This document shows, one piece after another, positions 41,590-50,643 of a DNA stretch of 64,000 nucleotides (position 1 is the first letter of the stretch; every line of letters starts with the position of its first letter). A program made the translations under genes and the position numbers. Origin of the DNA: Candidatus Paceibacterota bacterium. GTDB lineage: Bacteria; Verrucomicrobiota; Verrucomicrobiia; Limisphaerales; UBA8199. The stretch lies in contig DAOTCE010000005.1 in assembly GCA_035452965.1 (NCBI GenBank), forward strand, positions 250,914 to 314,913, given 5' to 3'. The notes beneath the pieces are model-generated. The model made no database searches and was not told the DNA's origin. It saw only the letters and a program-made list of their open reading frames with translations.

Positions 41590-43782
41590 GTGCCGTTTTT
41601 GAGGGCTAAAAAGGTTGTTGAAGAGGCGCATGCGTTTTTCCTGAAGCACTGGAAGCGGGCGCTGCGTATCCGGGAGCGGATGCGCTTTAGCGAGGACGCA
41701 TTTCACTTGTTGCTGGCGAGCGGAGTGGGGGTGATCGGCGGCCTGGTGAACATCTGCTTCTACTACGCGACGGAGATGGTGAGGCAGATATGTCTGCGGC
41801 AGCCGGGGGAGCTGGTCGAAGTGGCGGAGCAGATGGTGCCCTGGCAGCGGGTCGTGACGCCGACGCTGGGGGGGCTGTGTGCCGGGCTGGTGCTGTATTG
41901 GGGTCTGCGAATGGCGGGGCCGCTGCGATCAAGCAACTTGCTGGAGGTGATCGTGGCGGGGGATGGCCGGCTGCCGTTGCGGAGCGGCATCGTGAAGTTC
42001 CTGTCGTCGCTGGTGACGATCGGCTCAGGGGGATCCATTGGTCGAGAGGGAGGCATCACGCAACTATCGGCGACGTTCGCCTCGAAGTGGGGCCAGTTGG
42101 CGAAGTGGCAGCCGTATCGGCTGCGGTTGCTGGTGGGGTGCGGGGCGGCGTCCGGGATTGCGGCGGCTTACAATGCGCCGATATCCGGGGCGGTGTTTGC
42201 GGCGCTGATCGTGATGGGGAATTTCTCCATGAGCCTGTTTGCGCCGCTGGTCTGCGCATCGGTGGTGGCGACGATGGTGTCACGGAGCTTTTTTGGGATC
42301 GAGCCATGGTACACGGTCCCTGCCTTTGAGCTAAGGCGCGTAACACAACTGCCGTGGTTTGTATGCCTGGGAATCGTGGCCGGAGGAGCGGGCGCGGTGT
42401 TCCTGAAGCTGCTGAATGGCGCGCAAACGGTTTTCCAGAAACTGCCGATGCCGATTTACATTCGGTTAGCGCTGGGTGGGTTGCTGGTGGGACTGATCGC
42501 GACCCGGTTTCCCGAAGTGTGGGGCAATGGCTACGTGGCCACGAACCGGATCTTGCAGGGAGAGTATGGCGCGCCGGTGATTTTGGCGGGGGACATCGCG
42601 GGCCTGGAGTCTTTGGCTGTGAAGTTGAAGAGGCCGGCCCGGGAGAATGGCGTTTCCGCGTACGTGGCGTCGCAGCTTTCGCCGGAAACGACTGTTCGGC
42701 TGAGTGATTACAGGGGGGGCGCGGACGAGCAGTTAGCGCGTGCGCTGGCGGCCGACCTGAACCGAATCATTCGCAGCGGTCCACTCTACGAGAAACAGCG
42801 GTTCACGAACGCTACGCTATCCGCAAAGACGAGGCGGCTGTTGACGCAAAAGGCGCAAGGGGCGGACCTGGTCCGACTGAACCGGAAGCTGCTGCTGGAT
42901 GTGTATGTGGAGGAAATTCCGCACACACACTGGCGCGAGGCAGCGGCGGCAGGATTGCTGTTGCTCGCGGGATTGGTGGTGGCAAAGCTGTTGGCGACGC
43001 TGGCGACCGTGGGATCGGGTGCCGTGGGCGGTGTGTTTACGCCGACGCTATTCCTGGGGGCGGGAGTGGGGGCGACATTTGCCTTGGCGCTGCAGCAACT
43101 GGGGGCGGGCGAGGATTTCCCGGTGGCAGCCTTCGCCGTGGTCGGGATGGGAAGCATGTTGTCTGCCACCACGCGCTCGCCGTTGCTGGCCATGATCATG
43201 GTGTTTGAAATCTCGCTGGATTACTCGTTGATGCCGGCGTTGATGCTGGCGTGCGTAGTGTCCATGCTGGTGGCCCGGCGGCTGCATCCGGCGACCATTT
43301 ACACCGAGCCGTTGCGGCGCAAGGGATTGATTGTGCCGCAGGAGGTCACGGCATCGGAAGCAGCCGCCGAACGCACCGTCGGCGATCTGATGCGGGCCCC
43401 GGTGCCGCCAGTGCGGGAAACGGCCACGCTGCGCGAAATCGCCGACCGGTTCCTGACGGGGGCCAATAACTTCCTGCCCGTAGTGGATGGGAAGAATCAA
43501 TTGGTGGGTTTGGTGGCGCTCCAGGATTTGAAGGAATATCTGGTGGCGGAGGAGGAATTTCGCGGGGTGATCGCCTATGACGTTATGCGGTCACCGCCGT
43601 CGTGCGTGACTCCCAATCAACGCCTGGTGGACATATTGCCGGTTGTGCTTACGAGCGAGCAGCGAAATATCCCAGTGGTTAGCACGCTCAAGGAAAATCG
43701 CTTGGTTGGGGCGCTGCCGCGGGCGCAAGTACTGGGGCTATTCTCAGAGGCCATTGCGGCCAGCAGCACCGCGGAGGCGTAG
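41590..43782 (+). CDS. ClC chloride channel/transporter with CBS pair and inserted domain
   Basis: A 730-residue protein. The ClC membrane core is visible, with GSGGSIGREGG (gating Glu present; the usual GREGP ends in Gly instead of Pro) and GAVGGVFTPTLFLGAG, so exchange of Cl- and protons is likely. Two CBS domains follow from about residue 600 to the end. Between helices, from about residue 330 to 447, there is a large soluble insertion (LARALAADLNRIIRSGPLY and RLLTQKAQGADLVRLNRKLL) that normal ClC proteins lack. Start GTG 41590 is poorly supported; ATG 41680 (MRFSEDAF) is the alternative. Divergent from lnt. Confidence 0.88.
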   Translation: MPFLRAKKVVEEAHAFFLKHWKRALRIRERMRFSEDAFHLLLASGVGVIGGLVNICFYYATEMVRQICLRQPGELVEVAEQMVPWQRVVTPTLGGLCAGLVLYWGLRMAGPLRSSNLLEVIVAGDGRLPLRSGIVKFLSSLVTIGSGGSIGREGGITQLSATFASKWGQLAKWQPYRLRLLVGCGAASGIAAAYNAPISGAVFAALIVMGNFSMSLFAPLVCASVVATMVSRSFFGIEPWYTVPAFELRRVTQLPWFVCLGIVAGGAGAVFLKLLNGAQTVFQKLPMPIYIRLALGGLLVGLIATRFPEVWGNGYVATNRILQGEYGAPVILAGDIAGLESLAVKLKRPARENGVSAYVASQLSPETTVRLSDYRGGADEQLARALAADLNRIIRSGPLYEKQRFTNATLSAKTRRLLTQKAQGADLVRLNRKLLLDVYVEEIPHTHWREAAAAGLLLLAGLVVAKLLATLATVGSGAVGGVFTPTLFLGAGVGATFALALQQLGAGEDFPVAAFAVVGMGSMLSATTRSPLLAMIMVFEISLDYSLMPALMLACVVSMLVARRLHPATIYTEPLRRKGLIVPQEVTASEAAAERTVGDLMRAPVPPVRETATLREIADRFLTGANNFLPVVDGKNQLVGLVALQDLKEYLVAEEEFRGVIAYDVMRSPPSCVTPNQRLVDILPVVLTSEQRNIPVVSTLKENRLVGALPRAQVLGLFSEAIAASSTAEA

Positions 43783-43805
43783 CCGGGGGCACTGCGATGT
43801 GAACA

Positions 43806-44855
43806 TCAGCAGAAGTACAGGAGGAAGGCCAAGGCTTCCGCAGCGATCCAGATTAGCACTACGGCCTGCGTTGTGGTGAGACCCCGGCGGACCAGGCGGT
43901 GGGAGAGATGGTTGGTGTCGCCTTGGTAGAATGGCTGGCCGATGCGCCAACGGAGCAGGACGACCCAAACCAGATCCATCAATGGGATGGCAAGGACCAG
44001 CAGGGGAATCAAGACCGCCCACAGGCGCGGATGGCGCATGGTGTAGAAATGTGGCAGGATGGCAAGAACGGCCAGCAGGTAGCCGACGAGGTGACTGCCC
44101 GCGTCACCGAGAAATGCGCGAGCCCGGGGGAAATTGTAGGGCAAAAAGCCGAGCAGCGCGCCGAAAGTGAGGAAAGCGATAAGCCCCACCAGATATTGGT
44201 TGTCCGCGGCGGCGATCAAGGCGAAGTGCCAGGCGCCAATAGCGCCAAGGCCGGCACAGAGGCCGTTCATGTTGTCCATGAAGTTGAATGCGTTGATCAC
44301 GGTGACAATCCACAGGATAGTGACGGCGTAGCTAAATAGAGGACTCGGGATGAAGAGGGTAATGCGAGTGCCGCTGACAGCAACTAAGGCGGCGACGAGG
44401 AATTGGCCGGCAAATTTGGTGGCCGGGCGTAGTTCGTGTTTGTCGTCCAGCCAGCCGATCAGCAGGATGCCAAAAGCTCCCAGGAAGATGCCCGCCAGTT
44501 CGGTCGCGCGGCGGCCCAATCCATATTGGAGCAGAAAGGCAGAGTTTGGGTCCAACAGCACGAACGGAGGAGGGTTCCCCGAGGCGCTGCTGGGATTGGC
44601 AGGATTTACGGTTGCCGCGCCTCCGGTCTTCAACCACAAAAGCGCCAGGCAAGCCAGCAGTGTTGGCAGGAGCAAACCGCTCATAACGGCCAAACCACCA
44701 GCGAGAGGGATTGGCTGGTCGTGAATCTTGCGGTGGCCAGGGTCGTCCACCAACCCGGTGCGAAGGCACCACTTGCGCCAGAGGGGCAGGGCCACCAGGA
44801 CCGTAGTGAACGCGCCGAGGATGGCGAAGAGATAAACGTTGAAAGGGAAGCTCAC
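43806..44855 (-). CDS. Polyprenyl-phosphate glycosyl-1-phosphate transferase (WecA/MraY superfamily)
   Basis: A 349-residue protein with about ten hydrophobic segments. Motifs are DDPGHRKIHDQPIPLAGG, WLDDKHELRPATKF, NAFNFMDNMNGLCAGLGA and FLGDAGSH, as in WecA/MraY-type enzymes. These transfer a sugar-1-phosphate from UDP-sugar to undecaprenyl phosphate to start a surface glycan. The start is GTG 44855 and overlaps the stop of the upstream glycosyltransferase by 4 bases. It is the last gene of the operon 50377-43806. No MraY-type cell-wall genes are near, so a capsule or O-antigen-like glycan is more likely. Confidence 0.88.
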   Translation of the reverse strand: MSFPFNVYLFAILGAFTTVLVALPLWRKWCLRTGLVDDPGHRKIHDQPIPLAGGLAVMSGLLLPTLLACLALLWLKTGGAATVNPANPSSASGNPPPFVLLDPNSAFLLQYGLGRRATELAGIFLGAFGILLIGWLDDKHELRPATKFAGQFLVAALVAVSGTRITLFIPSPLFSYAVTILWIVTVINAFNFMDNMNGLCAGLGAIGAWHFALIAAADNQYLVGLIAFLTFGALLGFLPYNFPRARAFLGDAGSHLVGYLLAVLAILPHFYTMRHPRLWAVLIPLLVLAIPLMDLVWVVLLRWRIGQPFYQGDTNHLSHRLVRRGLTTTQAVVLIWIAAEALAFLLYFC

Positions 44856-46012
44856 GCCTGGCGGACTGCGAGACGCAGGTAAAGTTGGTGCAAGTCATCC
44901 ACCATGCGCTGAACAGCGAAGCGCTCGCGGACAAACTGTTGGCCCTGCCGGCCAAGACGCTGGCGCAGGGCGGGATCTTCGGCCAGTCGGAGCAGCCGAT
45001 CGCGCAAACCTCGCAGATCGCCCGGAGGCAGTAAGTAGCCCGTCTCGTCCTCAAGGCATACCTCTCCGGCCCCGTCGCAATCATAAGCGACAACCGGTCG
45101 AGCCGCAGCCAGGGCTTGGGGCAGGGCACGCGGCAGGCCTTCGCGCAATGACAGGTGCACGAGCAGGTCCATAATGCCTACCAGCGGTGGCACGGCATTC
45201 GGCGGCACGAGGCCGGCGAAAACGACGTGTTTCTCCAGTCCAAGCGAGCGCGCCCGGCTCTCCAACCGCCCGCGCCAGGGACCGTCACCCACGAACAAAA
45301 GTTTGATTCGAGGACAACTGCGCGTCAATTCAGGTGCGATGGTCAGCAGGTCATCGTGTCCTTTGAGTTCGAAGAGGCGGGCGATTTTGCCGACGACAAC
45401 GTCGTCCGAGGCGAGACCAAGCCGAGTGCGGAGTTGCAGATCGTTAGTTGAGGATAAGAAGGGTTCGAGGGTGAAGCCGCTGAGAATCTTCGTGTATTGT
45501 TCCGGACGTCCGATCCCAGCGGCTAAGTACTGCTCCTGCATAGCTTGGGCCACAACGACGAACTGCGTAGTCACCCGCGCCGCGTAGCGTTCCAAGGCCC
45601 GAAAAATGGAGTTGGCCAGGGGGCCTTGAAACGAGCCGAAGGACGGGCCGTGGATGGTGTGAACGATGGTCGGGACCCCCGTCCGGGCGGCAGCCAGGCG
45701 TCCCAGAATGCCGGCCTTGCTGCTGTGAGTGTGGACAACTTCAGGTTGGCGGACGCGAAACAACCGGGTCAGCTTCCTCCAGGCCAGGCAGTCCTTCCAT
45801 GGATGAACGGGCCGAACGAGTTCCGGCACGACAGTGAGAGATTGGGGGTAATCGGCGAAAAGAGGTTCCAGCGATCCTTCCGGCCCGAAGGTGGGACCGG
45901 CAACAAGAGTAACGTCCCAGCCTGGCTTCGCGCGCAAGCCCAGGACAGATGCGGCGGTATTCTCCTGGGCGCCACCGACAATCAGGCGCGTGATTACATG
46001 TATGACCCGCAT
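44852..46012 (-). CDS. Glycosyltransferase family 4 protein
   Basis: A 386-residue GT-B enzyme. It starts VIHVITRLIVGGAQENTA with the family's Gly-rich loop, has TIVHTIHGPSFGSF in the first domain, and has VGDGPWRGRLE plus GLPRALPQALAAARPVVAYD in the second domain, the nucleotide-sugar-binding site. It transfers a sugar with retention of configuration, probably onto a lipid-linked glycan. The start is ATG 46012, nine bases after the TPR protein stop. Its stop overlaps the WecA-like gene. Donor and acceptor are unknown. Confidence 0.9.
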   Translation of the reverse strand: MRVIHVITRLIVGGAQENTAASVLGLRAKPGWDVTLVAGPTFGPEGSLEPLFADYPQSLTVVPELVRPVHPWKDCLAWRKLTRLFRVRQPEVVHTHSSKAGILGRLAAARTGVPTIVHTIHGPSFGSFQGPLANSIFRALERYAARVTTQFVVVAQAMQEQYLAAGIGRPEQYTKILSGFTLEPFLSSTNDLQLRTRLGLASDDVVVGKIARLFELKGHDDLLTIAPELTRSCPRIKLLFVGDGPWRGRLESRARSLGLEKHVVFAGLVPPNAVPPLVGIMDLLVHLSLREGLPRALPQALAAARPVVAYDCDGAGEVCLEDETGYLLPPGDLRGLRDRLLRLAEDPALRQRLGRQGQQFVRERFAVQRMVDDLHQLYLRLAVRQA

Positions 46013-46021
46013 TGGCTGCGG

Positions 46022-48973
46022 TCAGGGCGAGCCAGGCTTTAGTTCTTCCAGGCGCGCGGAGACAAGTTTGGCTTCGGCGATGTTCGTCGGAGCATTGACC
46101 AGGTAGAGTTGGTAGTAACGCACCGCGGCATTGGTATCCCGCATGCGCCAGGCGATTTCACCCAGCCCGAAGTAGATTTGGAAGGCGGTAGGGAAAGCCT
46201 TCTGCAAGACCTCATAATCGCGGCGGGCTGGTTCAAGTTGGTCGGCGCGCAGGGAGGCGATGGCGCGATTAAGCAGCGCAGAGTAATTGTTGGTGTCCAT
46301 GGTCAGCACTTTGGTGAGCGGTGGAATCGCTTGCTCAAAAGCGCCGACCTGGATGCAGGCGTAGCCCTTGTTCACGAGCGCGTTCATGTTGGTGGGAGCG
46401 AATTTGAGTTCCTGCTCGATGATGTTCAGTGCGTTGGAATAGCGCCCGGAGTTCATAAATACCTGCGTCGCGGTGGCCAGCACATTTGTGTCGTTGGGAT
46501 ATTTTGCCAACGCCGACTGCACGGTTGCCTCCGCGCCCCGCAGGTCGCCTTGAGCCAGATGCGCGGAGGTTTCGACATAGAGCAATTCCGTCCGATTGGT
46601 GCGGGCGGCATCGAGCAAGTCGGGCTGCGCCCGGATCCGCTCGATCAGTTTGAGCGCCTCGCCGGGTAGCTGGCTGATCACATACAATTGGGCCAGCCAA
46701 ATGCGGGCGATCAGATTTTCAGGACCCAGGACTCTGACGCGGTCGAACTGCGCCGCCGCCTGGCGATAGAGGTTGTTGTTCACAAAAACCCGTCCCTGTT
46801 CAAAGCAAAAGTTCGGTTCGTCAAACGGCCCGTTATCGCCCATGATTTGATCCCAGTTTCGGTACTTGCCAAATTCATCTTCGATAGACTTGGAAACCTG
46901 AACGGAAGCCCGTCGGCCAGCTTGGAGGTTCCTGTTGCACTCCAGGTTAACCTGCGCTACCAGATTGTCGGGGTTTAACGCGAGAGCACGCTCGAAATGT
47001 GCTGCGGCATTCGTCAACTGACCGCACTTCTGCAATTCGACCCCCCAGTAGTCAAGTGCACGCGAATAGAACGCAGCGAGGGTGATGGCGTCGCGGTTTG
47101 ACTGCGGAGCAAGATGCAGTTGTTTGATCAGAATATCCATGAAGCCCGGCTGGTTGCTTTGAGTGGACGCCTCGACGACAGAAAGCAGCGGTTGCAGTGC
47201 GCGTGCATCGGCCCGTTCCCAAAAGCTCTCGTTCTGGGCGATCAGGGCATTACCCGGCAGCGGCGCAAGGAGTGAATTGGTTGGATACGGAACAAGCTTG
47301 TAGACCAAGCCATGAGATTCAGGGTAGAAGAATTCGAAGTAATACCCAAAGCTGGGGTGGAGGTAGTAAATGCTATTGGTTTGTGCCAATCGGGAAATCA
47401 ACTGGACTAACAGAAAGGGCTCAGCACGCTGCGCAAGCCCCTTGGGAGGATTACTCTCCCATACTTGTGGGTACTGTCGCTTGAGGAAGCGGTGATAATC
47501 AGGATATACAAGCGAGCTAGTGTCGAGGAAAAGGTAATCCCTATCCTTTTTGCTGAGGGCGGTGTAGGCATGGAGCAGGTATAAGCGGCGAGGGTCGTCA
47601 GACAGCAACACGGCATGCTTGGCGGGAAGCGCCTCCGCCATTTGCGCCGTGTAGTGCTTGAGCATAGGGCCGTTGGTTGCCCGGATTTGAGGCAGGTTCC
47701 TGTAAATCAGAATCCCTGGCGGCAACACCAGCAACAGCCAGACGGCGAAGGTCACGAGGTTCTTAATCAGGCGCTTCGGAGGTGTCACTCGGCGGGGGCG
47801 ATCGGATTCTCCCCCAAACACAAGGAGAAAGTAGCCGCTGCAATAACCCACGACCAGCGCGCCCAGGTAGTAGAAAGTGAGGAATGGAGATCCGAAACCC
47901 TTGTTCCGGGGACTGAATGGCGGGTCAAGCGCCACCCAGATGCAGGCGACCAGGAACAGGGCGTGCACCACATGGAACATGAATGTGGCCAGTGCGACTC
48001 CCAATTTGCTCGTGTCGCCGAAGTATGAGGCCCAACGAATGCCCATGATGAAAACCGGCACCAGGGAAGTCAGGGCCAACAATGCGACCTCCTGCCTGCC
48101 GTACTTGTAAAACATCATGAGAATGCCTCTTTGGGAATTGAGGTTGGCTTTCAATGTGGGCCAGAATGGCAGGGCGGAGTCGCTTAGGCCCTGCAGAATC
48201 GGCAGCAGCAAGTAAAGCAACAGGCCAACTGCCCCGCAAAGGGAAGCCCGCGTGAGAAAGCGCAGGTTGAAGAAACCCAGACCTTTGATCCAAACCAGCG
48301 CCAACAGGAAGGCTGGAAAGAAGCCAATCATGGCCCAGTTGTTTGTGATCGCCGCGCCGAAAGCCAGGCAGGCGCGCAGCAACCACGACTCACGCTCTGC
48401 GACGCGGAACTCCAGCAAGCAGCGAAGGACGTACGAGAAAAACAACAAGTCGAGCATTTCGCAGCCTGAGCCCCATGGAGGGGGCGGGGAGGAGACGGCG
48501 GTTGCGTATTCCCAGAACGTTAGTTGTAAACCGCACACTAGTGCCGCCAACACGGGGGGCAACCAGGCGGCAGGGATCGTAAGGATGCCGGATTGGCCGG
48601 ATCCCTGTCGTCGCTGTTCGTCGGTGCGGTCATGGGGGAGCAAGGCAACGGAGCGGGCCAGCAGTGCCAAGGATAAAGCTGCGCAAACAGCGGCGAAGGA
48701 ATTCAGCGCCAGCGGAATGACTTGCGCCGGCAGCCAACGGAACGGGTAAGTGACCAACCAGAATAGAGGTCCATATACTTCCGGCTGCCAGGTCCAACCG
48801 GAAACGCTGGCCACCTGTTGCAGACTGCTCAGCGATACCCAGCGATTCAGCGTGATGAGGTAAACAACCAAGGCACCCGCCGCTACCAGCCAAGGCAGGA
48901 GTGCGGGGACGAACTTGTCTTTCCGACTGGCTTCAGATTCCATCATCATGCGGCGGGTCAAAGTTGAATCCAT
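46022..48973 (-). CDS. DUF2723-like membrane protein with TPRs
   Basis: A 983-residue protein. The first 450 residues hold about ten membrane helices with DUF2723-like phrases (VSLSSLQQVASVSGWTW, LQLTFWEYATAVSSPPP, CEMLDLLFFSYVL). The second half is a periplasmic-type helical region with tetratricopeptide repeats (AAAHFERALALNPDNLVAQV; AFEQAIPPLTKVLTMDTNNY). ATG 48973 is used; the frame is open to 49042, but that part overlaps the end of rlmD. DUF2723 proteins are thought to be O-glycosyltransferase-like. It lies between rlmD and the GT4 gene in one operon, which supports a glycan role. Confidence 0.78.
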   Translation of the reverse strand: MDSTLTRRMMMESEASRKDKFVPALLPWLVAAGALVVYLITLNRWVSLSSLQQVASVSGWTWQPEVYGPLFWLVTYPFRWLPAQVIPLALNSFAAVCAALSLALLARSVALLPHDRTDEQRRQGSGQSGILTIPAAWLPPVLAALVCGLQLTFWEYATAVSSPPPPWGSGCEMLDLLFFSYVLRCLLEFRVAERESWLLRACLAFGAAITNNWAMIGFFPAFLLALVWIKGLGFFNLRFLTRASLCGAVGLLLYLLLPILQGLSDSALPFWPTLKANLNSQRGILMMFYKYGRQEVALLALTSLVPVFIMGIRWASYFGDTSKLGVALATFMFHVVHALFLVACIWVALDPPFSPRNKGFGSPFLTFYYLGALVVGYCSGYFLLVFGGESDRPRRVTPPKRLIKNLVTFAVWLLLVLPPGILIYRNLPQIRATNGPMLKHYTAQMAEALPAKHAVLLSDDPRRLYLLHAYTALSKKDRDYLFLDTSSLVYPDYHRFLKRQYPQVWESNPPKGLAQRAEPFLLVQLISRLAQTNSIYYLHPSFGYYFEFFYPESHGLVYKLVPYPTNSLLAPLPGNALIAQNESFWERADARALQPLLSVVEASTQSNQPGFMDILIKQLHLAPQSNRDAITLAAFYSRALDYWGVELQKCGQLTNAAAHFERALALNPDNLVAQVNLECNRNLQAGRRASVQVSKSIEDEFGKYRNWDQIMGDNGPFDEPNFCFEQGRVFVNNNLYRQAAAQFDRVRVLGPENLIARIWLAQLYVISQLPGEALKLIERIRAQPDLLDAARTNRTELLYVETSAHLAQGDLRGAEATVQSALAKYPNDTNVLATATQVFMNSGRYSNALNIIEQELKFAPTNMNALVNKGYACIQVGAFEQAIPPLTKVLTMDTNNYSALLNRAIASLRADQLEPARRDYEVLQKAFPTAFQIYFGLGEIAWRMRDTNAAVRYYQLYLVNAPTNIAEAKLVSARLEELKPGSP

Positions 48974-49014
48974 ACCCACAACATTGGCAAGCCTAGTTTC
49001 GATCCGGATGCCGC

Positions 49015-50160
49015 CTATCGGCTTCGCACGTCCGCCACACATTCCACATGCTGAGTATTCGGAAACATATCCAGAGGCACGACTTGCGCTACTTCAAAGA
49101 CACCTCCAGCGCACAAAACGTTCAAGTCACGCGCCATCGTGGCCGGGTGACAGGAGACGTAGACAACTTGGGCCGGCCGAACTTGGCGCAGCACCTGCAA
49201 CATCTCTGCTTGGCAACCTTTGCGCGGGGGATCCAGCAATACTGTGGTTGTCTGGGCGGCAAACCGCACAAGCAGCGCAGGCAGAACATCTTCGGCGGCC
49301 CCAGTCACGAATTCGCCATTGGTCAGCCTGTGGGCGATCGCATTTCGATGCGCCGCGCGAACCGCCAGGCGGTCCAGTTCCAAGCCGATGAATGACTCGA
49401 CCAAGTCACCGAGTTCGATGCTGAAGAAGCCGACGCCGCAGAAGATGTCCAGCAGGTGACGCGCGCCGCTCTTTCGCAGGAGTTCGCGTACTACGTGAAC
49501 CATGGTGGGCAGCAAAAAGGAGTTGTTCTGGAAGAAGGAATCTGGCGGGACTTCCCAACCCACCGGGGGAATGCGGAGGACTACTTTAATCCCTCCTCTA
49601 GGCGGAGGATGCGCGCGAACATACTTGATTTGATCGTTAAGCGCTGGCTCGGCAATCTTACACTCTTCGAGATCCACCACCAACCGGCTGTCCGCACGGA
49701 TGAAGCCGAGATTGAGACGCTGGTTTGGCTTGTCCCACTGGCTGCGTACCATAATGCGGTTGCGGTAGCCGTGCGGCTTTGGGCACGGGATGACAGGCGC
49801 GATCAATCCGGGATCAAGCCGGCCAACGCGTTCGAACAAGTTGGCAATCTGCTTATGCTTGAGCAGCAACTGGACGGGGTAGGCCAGATGTTGATACTGG
49901 CAGCCGCCACACTGGCCGAAGAGCGGGCAGATAGGCTCAACCCTGTGCGGGGAACGCCTCACCACGCGCAGCAACTTCGCCCGCGCAAAGCGCTTCCTCA
50001 ATTCCGTTACTTCCACCTCCACCACCTCGCCGGGAGCCGCGAAGCCAACGAATACGACAAAACCTTGCGCGCGGGCCACCCCTTCGCCACCGAAGGCGAT
50101 GTCCTCAACCGTTAGGCTTAACCTGTCACCGAGAGAAAGGCTCACACCGAAGGAGGACAA
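49015..50160 (-). CDS. rlmD: 23S rRNA (uracil-5-)-methyltransferase RlmD/RumA
   Basis: A 381-residue protein. A TRAM-like N-terminal domain is followed by the iron-sulfur motif CPLFGQCGGCQYQHL. The SAM site is GVGFFSIELGDLVESF. The catalytic region is DPPRKGC with Cys, plus CHPATMARDL. It adds a methyl group to U1939 of 23S rRNA. The best start is TTG 50160, four bases after the stop of the small gene upstream, with AAGG inside that gene's end as ribosome-binding site; family similarity begins at SSFGVSLSLGDRL. The frame is open to 50334, but that part is not RumA-like. Confidence 0.92.
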   Translation of the reverse strand: MSSFGVSLSLGDRLSLTVEDIAFGGEGVARAQGFVVFVGFAAPGEVVEVEVTELRKRFARAKLLRVVRRSPHRVEPICPLFGQCGGCQYQHLAYPVQLLLKHKQIANLFERVGRLDPGLIAPVIPCPKPHGYRNRIMVRSQWDKPNQRLNLGFIRADSRLVVDLEECKIAEPALNDQIKYVRAHPPPRGGIKVVLRIPPVGWEVPPDSFFQNNSFLLPTMVHVVRELLRKSGARHLLDIFCGVGFFSIELGDLVESFIGLELDRLAVRAAHRNAIAHRLTNGEFVTGAAEDVLPALLVRFAAQTTTVLLDPPRKGCQAEMLQVLRQVRPAQVVYVSCHPATMARDLNVLCAGGVFEVAQVVPLDMFPNTQHVECVADVRSR

Positions 50161-50164
50161 CGGA

Positions 50165-50377
50165 TTAACCTTCGTCCCTCTTGATCCTGTAATGTCCGCT
50201 GTCGTCCTGCTCAACCAACCCGTGTTCCACCAGTGAAGCCAACGGCGCGTCCACCCAGTGCGGATTCTCTTCGAAGACCTTGCGTTTAAGGGCCTTCCGT
50301 GCAATCTCTCTACGCGCCACGTAACAGTCGGCACTCCCCGCGAGAAAGGTCACAATCGCCGATTCCTCATAAGTCAT
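50165..50377 (-). CDS. Small winged-helix-like protein
   Basis: A 70-residue protein (MTYEESAIVTFLAGSADCYV...). It looks like a short winged-helix: helix, then RREIARKALKRKVFEENP, then LASLVEHGLVEQDDSGHYR, where the last phrase is typical of the wing. A regulatory or nucleic-acid-binding role is possible but not proven. Start ATG 50377. It sits just before rlmD (four bases between stop and TTG), so the two are translationally coupled. I recall similar small proteins in Verrucomicrobia but cannot name the family. Confidence 0.6.
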   Translation of the reverse strand: MTYEESAIVTFLAGSADCYVARREIARKALKRKVFEENPHWVDAPLASLVEHGLVEQDDSGHYRIKRDEG

Positions 50378-50643
50378 AGTTCATCCTTCGTCTGGTCAAC
50401 GTCACTGCGCCGACGCAGTTGCGGCCTTGCGGCAAGCCCGGAGACGGTAATGGTTCAGTGCATCCGGTGCAAGTAGAAGCCTCAGAGCGAGGCTGTCTCC
50501 ACCTCTCGTTGATGCCTTGTCGCAATACGGAGCAGGCACGCTACCCTGTGTTGCTAAGGCTATCTTGAGGACGATGATATCGCGCTTCCCAGTGTTCCTC
50601 CTGAACAAGACGCCGATCTGTTCTGCGAATTCCCTGCGATGAC

